A stretch of DNA of 22,867 nucleotides from Bacteroidales bacterium (GTDB lineage: Bacteria; Bacteroidota; Bacteroidia; Bacteroidales; UBA932): the NCBI GenBank assembly GCA_017472115.1, contig JAFUQW010000006.1:1-22867 (forward strand), in the 5' to 3' direction. Positions 9,901-15,287 of the stretch are shown piece by piece. Numbering within the stretch: the first letter of the stretch is position 1; each line of letters opens with the position of its first letter. The notes beneath the pieces were generated by a model that did no database searches, had not been told where the DNA came from, and saw only the letters and a program-made list of their open reading frames with translations. The translations under genes and the position numbers were made by a program.

Positions 9901-10166
9901 AATGCGAGAAGGATGCCCTGCGGCGCTTCCTTCTGGATCACCTTCTCTACGAAATATGCTGTAACGGGGAGGAAATAAACCTTGTCTGCAACCTGCTCTG
10001 AAGTCTGAACGGTAGCGATGTTCGGGTTGATGAGGATGGTCTCGATGCCTTCTTCCCTGAGTGCCTTGAGGGCCTGTGAGCCTGAATAGTCAAACTCTCC
10101 GGCCTGACCGATCTTGAGTGCTCCCGAACCGAGCACGAGGACTTTCTTTATATTATTGTCAATCAT
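6930..10166 (-). CDS. carB: Carbamoyl-phosphate synthase large subunit
   Basis: 1078 residues, about the length of E. coli CarB (1073). It makes carbamoyl phosphate from bicarbonate, ammonia and two ATP for pyrimidine and arginine synthesis. It has two ATP-grasp halves, each beginning with a VLGSGxxxIG motif ([21 protein letters not shown] near residue 10, [20 protein letters not shown] near 565). The first half has the [11 protein letters not shown] and NVQYAYD...[20 protein letters not shown] segments, the second [16 protein letters not shown]. The last about 135 residues are the MGS-type allosteric domain ([21 protein letters not shown]). The ATG at 10166 fits the conserved N-terminus. It lies 49 bases after carA on the same strand, so the two are cotranscribed. 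Its partner lacks the usual glutaminase catalytic residues, which makes ammonia the likely nitrogen donor. Confidence 0.97.
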   Translation of the reverse strand: [1078 protein letters not shown]

Positions 10167-10215
10167 AATCTTGTCATTCTGATAATCTTGTCATTCTGAA
10201 CGAAGTGAAGAATCT
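10165..10215. repeat. carA-carB intergenic repeat: tandem 17-mer plus dispersed-repeat-like tail
   Basis: ATAATCTTGTCATTCTG occurs twice back to back (10165-10181, 10182-10198) and the second copy continues into AACGAAGTGAAGAATCT, which abuts the carA stop codon. The unit TGTCATTCTGA-rCGAAGyGAAGAATCT resembles a dispersed intergenic repeat I know from many bacterial genomes (recalled from general knowledge, not searched). The first 17-mer includes the complement of the carB start codon, so the duplication reaches exactly into the gene boundary. Confidence 0.7.
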
Positions 10216-11280
10216 CTACAGTTTTGATATGAACTCATCGATAGGAGTTACGGTCTCTGTCAGTCCGATGCATACCTCAGGATTGAAGTTGGCGCCGGCG
10301 AAAGGCTTTGATGTGTGGCGTATTCCGTCCACGCTGCCGTCATTGAGGTTGGTGAAGAAGACTTCCCATCCCGCAGGCAGAGTTGCAGCCTTGACCGTAC
10401 GATATACGTTCTGTGACGTGATGTATGTGCGGTTGCTTCCTTCCCTTCTTACAGGCTGGTTTGCGCCTCGGTGCGGATGCGCGAGCCTTGCGAGCTCGCA
10501 TCCGGCAGCCTTTGCGATCAGATGGTATCCCATACCAAGACCGAACAAAGGCTTGCTTCCTTCGAGCACCTTCTTCAGGACCTCGACGGTCTTCTCGCAG
10601 TTGCATGTGCATCCAGGACCATTCGACACATACACGCCGTCATATTCCATTCCGGTGTAGTCATAATCGTATGGAACTCTCACGACTTCCACTCCCCTTC
10701 CGATGAGTCCGCGGATGATGCTATGCTGAACTCCGCAGTCTACAAGAACTACCTTCTTTGCACCGGCAGCTGCCTTATAGACAATCACTTCCTTGCATGA
10801 AACGTCGGCAACAGAAGGCTTCTTCGGCTCTTCCGGCTTTGCCGCTCCTTCCGGGATGATCTCGCCCTTCATCGAGCCTTTGTCGCGAAGGATCTTTGTC
10901 AGTTCTCTGGTATCTATGCCGCAGATTCCGGTAAGCCCCTGCTCTTCCATCCACTGTCCGAGGCTCTTCTCGGCTTCCCAGTTGCTGTAATCTTCACAAT
11001 AGTCAAAGATCACAAGACCTGAAGGGTGGATCTTTTCTGACTCCAGCTTTGCAGAAAGGGATTCAGCCATCAGTTCTTCTGACGGAACACCGTAATTACC
11101 CACGAGAGGGTATGTGAGACAAAGTATCTGTCCGCTGTAGGTAGGGTCAGTCAGCTGCTCGGGATATCCGACCATAGCTGTGTTGAAGACCACTTCACCG
11201 CTGACAGACTGAGGGCAGCCGAACGACCATCCATGGAATTCCATGCCGTTCTCCAGACGAAGTGTTGCTTTAAGTTTCAT
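10216..11280 (-). CDS. carA: Carbamoyl-phosphate synthase small subunit with degenerate glutaminase site
   Basis: 354 residues. The N-terminal CarA domain is normal (LRLENGMEFHGWSFG, GEVVFNTAMVGYPEQLTDPTYSGQIL, GICGIDTRELTKILRDKGSMKG). The C-terminal class I glutaminase keeps its framework (VVLVDCGVQHSIIRGLI, VSNGPG, ITSQN, HTSKPF) but the catalytic Cys is Gly249 (FGLGMGYH where FGICLGHQ is expected) and the catalytic His is Asn333 (NFNPEV for QFHPEA). Only the Glu (E335) remains. Glutamine-pocket positions also differ: SQNVYR replaces SQNHGY/F, and H replaces the Q after the nucleophile loop. The ATG at 11280 is chosen over the TTG at 11319, which lies in the attenuator hairpin. It leads the carAB operon. 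It probably acts as a structural or tunnel partner for CarB with free ammonia. Confidence 0.92.
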   Translation of the reverse strand: MKLKATLRLENGMEFHGWSFGCPQSVSGEVVFNTAMVGYPEQLTDPTYSGQILCLTYPLVGNYGVPSEELMAESLSAKLESEKIHPSGLVIFDYCEDYSNWEAEKSLGQWMEEQGLTGICGIDTRELTKILRDKGSMKGEIIPEGAAKPEEPKKPSVADVSCKEVIVYKAAAGAKKVVLVDCGVQHSIIRGLIGRGVEVVRVPYDYDYTGMEYDGVYVSNGPGCTCNCEKTVEVLKKVLEGSKPLFGLGMGYHLIAKAAGCELARLAHPHRGANQPVRREGSNRTYITSQNVYRTVKAATLPAGWEVFFTNLNDGSVDGIRHTSKPFAGANFNPEVCIGLTETVTPIDEFISKL

Positions 11281-11304
11281 TTTATATTTTGTTTGATTGA
11301 TTAC

Positions 11305-11340
11305 AAAAAAAACGACCAATTCTCAACAGAGAAAATGGTC
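11305..11340 (-). terminator. Intrinsic terminator (attenuator) in the carA leader
   Basis: Read on the minus strand, GACCATTTTCTC (11340-11329), loop TGTT, GAGAATTGGTC (11324-11314), then G and eight T (11312-11305). The stem has one bulge or mismatch. It sits 24 bases before the carA ATG and downstream of the promoter, so it must be read through for carAB expression. Confidence 0.85.
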
Positions 11341-11433
11341 GACAGCAATAGTAAAGGAAGAAACAGAAGCCTGTGCATTATCGGGTAATGCGTTAACTTT
11401 CAAGTATGTTCCGGCTGTTGAGCTTTTACACAT
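11323..11433 (-). CDS. Putative carAB leader peptide, 36 aa
   Basis: A short frame, starting MCKSSTAGTYLKVNAL and ending IAVDHFLC, begins at an ATG about 18 bases after the predicted transcription start, preceded by AAAAGGG seven bases upstream, a better Shine-Dalgarno than most genes here have. Its TGA falls in the loop of the attenuator hairpin. The second half of its mRNA (11369-11347) is U-rich. No runs of a regulatory amino acid are present, so a ribosome-position mechanism tied to U-tract pausing (as in E. coli pyrBI) fits better than a trp-type one. Coding status is inferred from position only. Confidence 0.55.
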   Translation of the reverse strand: MCKSSTAGTYLKVNALPDNAQASVSSFTIAVDHFLC

Positions 11434-11454
11434 GGTTTATCCCTTTTAAAATTC

Positions 11455-11485
11455 TTGCGAAGATATACAATTTATGGTAATTTTG
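11455..11485 (+). promoter_or_regulatory. mnmE promoter
   Basis: TTG (11455-11457), a 20-base spacer and TAATTTTG (11478-11485) match the Bacteroidetes consensus. It places the start of transcription near 11492, about 23 bases before the ATG at 11515, and rules out the upstream TTG start for mnmE. Confidence 0.75.
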
Positions 11486-11488
11486 CAA
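11458..11488 (-). promoter_or_regulatory. carAB promoter
   Basis: On the minus strand TTG (11488-11486), a 20-base spacer and TATCTTCG (11465-11458) match the consensus with one change in the -7 box. It overlaps the mnmE promoter almost entirely: each -33 element abuts the other's -7 box. Confidence 0.7.
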
Positions 11489-11514
11489 GCGGATTCCGAC
11501 ACATAGATACTTAT

Positions 11515-13008
11515 ATGTACATACGTAACGAAGATACAATATGCGCACCTGCCACCATTCCCGGGACAGGCGCGGTTTCAATCATAAGAGTGAGCGGCAA
11601 CGATGCGCTGACGGTTGCTGACAAGGTGGTCTGCTGCCGCAAAGGCACTATAGCCCAGGCAAAGGGATATACCATCAAGTTCGGCACAGTCCAAAACGCC
11701 TCCGGAGAGATTCTGGACGAAGTGCTTGTAAGCGTATTCCGCGCTCCTCATTCATATACCGGTGAGAACTCCGTAGAGATCACTTGCCATGCTTCTTCAT
11801 ACATTGTATCATCTGTCATGGATCTGCTTTTTGAAGCAGGGGCACGAGCTGCTGAACCGGGAGAATTCACCCAAAGAGCCTATTTAAATGGCAAGATGGA
11901 CCTTGCTCAGGCAGAAGCTGTTGCGGATGTGATTGCATCACAGAACGCAGCGGCGCATAGAATCGCTTTCAAGCAGATGAAAGGCGGTTTTTCTTCCGAG
12001 CTTCGGGGCATGAGGTCGGAACTTCTCGAGCTCGTTTCCCTGATGGAACTTGAGCTCGACTTCAGCGAAGAAGAAGTGGAGTTCGCAGACAGATCGCGTC
12101 TTGACACCCTGCTTGGCGAGATCATAGCTCATGTGAGCAGGCTGATCGATTCATTCCGTCTCGGCAACGCGATCAAGAACGGAGTTCCGGTCGCGATCGC
12201 CGGAGCGACCAATACGGGAAAGAGCACATTGCTGAACGCTCTCCTCGGCGAAGACAGAGCCATCGTATCCGATGTCCATGGCACGACCAGAGACACCATT
12301 GAAGAGACCCTTAACATAGACGGAGTTCTGTTCAGATTCATAGACACAGCCGGGCTGCGCGAGACTACGGAAGTAGTCGAGCAGATAGGCATCGAAAGGA
12401 CATTCAGGAAGATTTCCGAGGCCTCTATCGTGCTCGGAATGGTCGACCTGACACGTGATTTCGAATCAACTTGCGAGACAGTTTCAGAGATTCTCAGCAA
12501 GGTAGATTTTGAGGCTCAGAAACTGGTCATTTTGCTGAACAAAACGGACATTTTTGACGATAACAAAAATGTTAATATACTCAACAATATTGTTTCATAT
12601 ATTGGAACAAAAGGATTTAACACACACATTGTAGCAGATTGCGAAAATTCGGGAGTAAAGAGCAATTTTGAAGAAACGGGCACAAAGAAGACCATAAATA
12701 TCCTTCCGATCTCAGCCAAAACGGGATCCGGAATCAGCACTTTGCGTGAGCTTCTGGCCTCCACACAGCGTGACCTTCTCGGCGACAGCGACACCACCCT
12801 CGTAACAAACCAGCGCCACGTACAGGCGCTCTCCGACGCCCGCACTTCCCTTCTCCGCGTCCGTGACGGCCTGGCAGCCGGTCTCCCGACCGACCTGGCC
12901 GCCGAAGACCTCCGCCTAGCCATCTACAGCCTCGGCACCATAATCGGCGAAATCTCCACCCAAGACGTCCTCATAAACATCTTCCAGAATTTCTGCATCG
13001 GGAAATAG
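11515..13008 (+). CDS. mnmE: tRNA modification GTPase MnmE (TrmE)
   Basis: 497 residues; with MnmG it installs the 5-carboxymethylaminomethyl group on U34 of several tRNAs. The N-terminal folate-binding domain starts at NEDTICAPATIPGTGAVSIIRVSG. Then come the helical domain and an inserted G domain: G1 GATNTGKS (230-237), G2 GTTRDTIEE, G3 FIDTAGLRET, G4 NKTD, G5 near PISAKTG. The C-terminus is the invariant FCIGK with the conserved Cys (C494). The ATG at 11515 fits both the family N-terminus and the promoter. Between G4 and G5 there are about 50 residues, longer than in E. coli, encoded by conspicuously AT-rich DNA (12535-12700). A mobile element begins directly after the stop. Confidence 0.97.
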   Translation: MYIRNEDTICAPATIPGTGAVSIIRVSGNDALTVADKVVCCRKGTIAQAKGYTIKFGTVQNASGEILDEVLVSVFRAPHSYTGENSVEITCHASSYIVSSVMDLLFEAGARAAEPGEFTQRAYLNGKMDLAQAEAVADVIASQNAAAHRIAFKQMKGGFSSELRGMRSELLELVSLMELELDFSEEEVEFADRSRLDTLLGEIIAHVSRLIDSFRLGNAIKNGVPVAIAGATNTGKSTLLNALLGEDRAIVSDVHGTTRDTIEETLNIDGVLFRFIDTAGLRETTEVVEQIGIERTFRKISEASIVLGMVDLTRDFESTCETVSEILSKVDFEAQKLVILLNKTDIFDDNKNVNILNNIVSYIGTKGFNTHIVADCENSGVKSNFEETGTKKTINILPISAKTGSGISTLRELLASTQRDLLGDSDTTLVTNQRHVQALSDARTSLLRVRDGLAAGLPTDLAAEDLRLAIYSLGTIIGEISTQDVLINIFQNFCIGK

Positions 13009-13014
13009 CCCGAT
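12997..13014 (+). terminator. Hairpin across the mnmE stop codon
   Basis: ATCGGG (12997-13002) and CCCGAT (13009-13014) form a perfect 6-bp stem whose loop, AAATAG, contains the stop. No T tract follows. It may be what is left of an mnmE terminator after integration next to it, or part of the attachment site. Confidence 0.35.
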
Positions 13015-13034
13015 ATCAGCATATATCGTAAAGT

Positions 13035-13102
13035 ATTAGAATATCATAACTACCAATGTTTTAGGCTTCGGAACGAAGTTTAACCATTTATGATATTTTA
13101 AT
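13035..13102. repeat. 15-bp inverted repeat (14/15) with inner CTTCG/CGAAG dyad
   Basis: ATTAGAATATCATAA (13035-13049) is matched in reverse by TTATGATATTTTAAT (13088-13102). Near the centre, CTTCG-gaa-CGAAG (13066-13078) forms a second dyad. Such symmetry at the edge of an integrase-bearing element suggests a recombinase core or excisionase site. Confidence 0.6.
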
Positions 13103-13126
13103 GCATTTCTACACTTATTTGCCATT

Positions 13127-13161
13127 ATTTGTACCGCATTTGTAACATCTGTGGTACAAAT
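13127..13161. repeat. 9-bp perfect inverted repeat
   Basis: ATTTGTACC (13127-13135) and GGTACAAAT (13153-13161) are separated by 17 bases. The spacing is that of a dimeric DNA-binding site rather than an efficient terminator, and no T tract is needed here because no upstream gene remains to be ended. Confidence 0.55.
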
Positions 13162-13173
13162 TTTTGCATATAC

Positions 13174-13238
13174 TGAACATCCTGCCAAGGTTCCGAACAC
13201 TTTGAACAACAGTGAACAACCTTGAACAAAGATGAACA
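13174..13238 (+). repeat. Six helically phased (T/C)GAACA iterons
   Basis: TGAACA or CGAACA begins at 13174, 13194, 13203, 13213, 13223 and 13233, that is at steps of 20, 9, 10, 10 and 10 bases, so all copies face the same side of the helix. The array ends 34 bases before the ATG of the multi-HTH gene. Likely a binding array for an element protein (arm-type integrase sites, operator or replication iterons). Confidence 0.75.
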
Positions 13239-13272
13239 TGTAAAAGTGTAAATGCTGCTTAAGTAACTCACT

Positions 13273-14178
13273 ATGCAGCCCGAACGAAAAACTTACAGAA
13301 AAATCTGTCAGCAATGCGGCAGAGAATTTCTAGCCTATCAGTCTAGGACAGCTTGTTGTTCTGACCGATGCGCCAAGCTTCTCCTCAAGCATCAGAATCG
13401 TGATGAGAGACTCAAAAAGACCAGTATTGAAGTCAGAGAGACTCAACGCCTCGCTCTGCTTGACAAGAACTTCCTTACAATCTCAGATGGTGCTAAACTA
13501 CTGCAGATCTCAAGGAACACACTCTACAAGATCATCGAGATGCACAGCATTCATCTCCACCGCTTCACAGACCGCACAATCAGGATCTCACGTGCAGATC
13601 TCGAAAAGGTAGGACACTCCAATGCATCACTCGTGAACACCACCATTGCCATTAAAGAAGACATCCTCACCAACTGGATGACCCGTGAACAGGTACTGGA
13701 AGAATTTGACGTCAAGTACGTAACATTCTATGCCAACATAAAGAAGCATAATCCCAAAGTAAAAATGATCCATGGGAAAGCCTTCTATGACAAGCAAGAT
13801 ATGGAGAAACTCTTCTTTGTGAATCAACATCCTGGCATTAAAGAATGGTACACCTTCAAGGAACTGATGGAAACAACCGGTATGAAGCTAGAATCCATAT
13901 GCGAATACTGCACGAGCCATAAAATTCCACGCAAAAGGAAAGACGGACTCACCTATGTATCTAAACTTCACTGGGACTCAGAAAGAGGAGACTCACTTGA
14001 TCCTGTAAAGCACATAACCATAAAGGAAATAATGGATACATATAAATTATCCCGCACTCACCTATTCACTATTTTGCGAGATAATGGACTTGAGAAAATA
14101 AAAAAAGGTAACTTTGTGTACTTCATAAGAGAAGAGGTAGCCAAAGTATTGAAGTATAGATTAGACAAAATGAAGTAG
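13273..14178 (+). CDS. Zinc-ribbon protein with four tandem excisionase-like HTH units
   Basis: 301 residues. The N-terminus has a CxxC...CSxxC-type zinc ribbon (C12, C15, C28/C29, C33), as in FLZ/HNH-associated ribbons. Four similar winged-HTH units follow at about 67-112 (LTISDGAKLLQISRNTLYKI), 135-180 (MTREQVLEEFDVKYVTFYAN), 192-234 (YTFKELMETTGMKLESICEY) and 248-293 (ITIKEIMDTYKLSRTHLFTI), each followed by a short strand-rich wing. There is no catalytic motif, so it is probably an architectural DNA-binding protein or excision/regulation factor. It lies 2 bases before the integrase and directly after the phased iteron array, which is its most obvious target. The family name is unknown to me. 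Confidence 0.8.
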   Translation: MQPERKTYRKICQQCGREFLAYQSRTACCSDRCAKLLLKHQNRDERLKKTSIEVRETQRLALLDKNFLTISDGAKLLQISRNTLYKIIEMHSIHLHRFTDRTIRISRADLEKVGHSNASLVNTTIAIKEDILTNWMTREQVLEEFDVKYVTFYANIKKHNPKVKMIHGKAFYDKQDMEKLFFVNQHPGIKEWYTFKELMETTGMKLESICEYCTSHKIPRKRKDGLTYVSKLHWDSERGDSLDPVKHITIKEIMDTYKLSRTHLFTILRDNGLEKIKKGNFVYFIREEVAKVLKYRLDKMK

Positions 14179-14180
14179 CC

Positions 14181-15284
14181 ATGAAAGCAGTAAAAGTAAC
14201 ACTACGTAAAAGAGAATACCCAAGCGGCAAAATCGCATTGTACCTGGACTTCTACCCTGCCATCAGGAACCCACGCACAATGCAGATGACCCGTAGAGAA
14301 TACCTTGGCATCTATCTCATGAAAAGCCCACGCACAGCCTCTGACCGCAAAGCCAACGCTATGAAACTAAAGCAGGCAGAAGCTATCAGAGCTGAACGCG
14401 AAATAGCTCTTATCAACGAACAATACGGCTTCCTTGACAAAACCAAAGGCCGTATGAGCGTTCTCGACTACTTCTACTCCATCCTACTTGGCAAAGACAA
14501 GAAATGGAGAATAGTATATGAACATTTCAACATCTTCACCAAAGGCAAATGCGTATTTGACGAACTCACAGTAGACTTCTGCAACAAATTCAGAGAATAC
14601 TTGAGTACAGCCAACCGCATCAAGAGCGAAAAACTCAAACTCTCCCAAAACTCCGCAGCCGGATATTGGAGCACATTCAGAGCATTCCTTGCCATTGCCT
14701 ACAAAGAAGGCTACCTGAAAGAAAACATCAATGACTTCCTAGACAAGCTGGAGACACAGGAAACAAAACGAGAATATCTAACCCTGGAAGAACTCAACAC
14801 ACTCGCAAAATCCCACTGCGACTACCCTGTTCTCAAGAACGCTTCCATATTCTCCTGCCTCACAGGGCTCCGTTTGAGCGACATCCTGCAACTTGAATGG
14901 AAACATATCCAGGACTACCCTTCCGGTGGTAAATGCATCCGCATCAAAACCGAAAAGACAGAAACCGAAGCAAGCATTCCAATCAGCGACCAGGCACTGA
15001 AACTTTGTGGAGAGCCATCTGAAGGTATAGTATTCAAAGGACTCACACGCCAGCTCGTAAACGGAAGACTCAAAGCATGGGTAAAATCTGCAGGAATTGA
15101 CAAATACATAACATTCCACTGTTTCCGTCACACATACGCAACCCTTATGATAGCCGGAGGAGCAGACATCTACACAGTCAGCAAAATGCTTACCCACAAG
15201 AACGTAAGTACAACACAGATATATGCAGACCTTGTCAATGAGAAGAAGAAACAGGCTGCGGAGATAATCAAAATTGGAGAATAG
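14181..15284 (+). CDS. Tyrosine recombinase/integrase
   Basis: 367 residues with the layout of Bacteroidetes element integrases: an N-terminal arm-binding domain (about 1-90), a SAM-like core-binding domain (about 91-190) and a catalytic domain. Catalytic residues are R231 (TGLRLSD), K256 or K259 in the beta hairpin (IRIKTEKTETE), H313-x-x-R316 (HCFRHTYA), H339 (MLTHKN) and nucleophile Y348 (TTQIYAD). All are present, so it should be active in integration and excision. It starts 2 bases after the multi-HTH gene and ends 3 bases before the next gene, forming one transcription unit. Its position next to mnmE suggests the attachment site is at the 3' end of that gene. Confidence 0.95.
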   Translation: MKAVKVTLRKREYPSGKIALYLDFYPAIRNPRTMQMTRREYLGIYLMKSPRTASDRKANAMKLKQAEAIRAEREIALINEQYGFLDKTKGRMSVLDYFYSILLGKDKKWRIVYEHFNIFTKGKCVFDELTVDFCNKFREYLSTANRIKSEKLKLSQNSAAGYWSTFRAFLAIAYKEGYLKENINDFLDKLETQETKREYLTLEELNTLAKSHCDYPVLKNASIFSCLTGLRLSDILQLEWKHIQDYPSGGKCIRIKTEKTETEASIPISDQALKLCGEPSEGIVFKGLTRQLVNGRLKAWVKSAGIDKYITFHCFRHTYATLMIAGGADIYTVSKMLTHKNVSTTQIYADLVNEKKKQAAEIIKIGE

Positions 15285-15287
15285 AAT

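Noticed and set aside
11281..11319. Upstream TTG start for carA giving 13 extra residues
   Set aside because: It begins inside the attenuator hairpin and encodes the poly-T tract; the family N-terminus starts at MKLKATLRLENG.
11455..11514. Upstream TTG start for mnmE
   Set aside because: The TTG is the promoter's -33 element, so it cannot be in the transcript.
13151..13167. CTnDOT-like attachment core (GTAnnTTTGC) near GTACAAATTTTTGC
   Set aside because: The spacing between GTA and TTTGC is wrong, and the inverted repeat explains these bases better.
13174..13238. Small CRISPR-like array
   Set aside because: The repeat is 6 bases with 3-4 base gaps, far too short for repeats and spacers.
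13036..13314. 92-residue minus-strand frame in the element control region
   Set aside because: It covers the inverted repeats and iterons, overlaps the start of the multi-HTH gene, and shows no plausible protein features.
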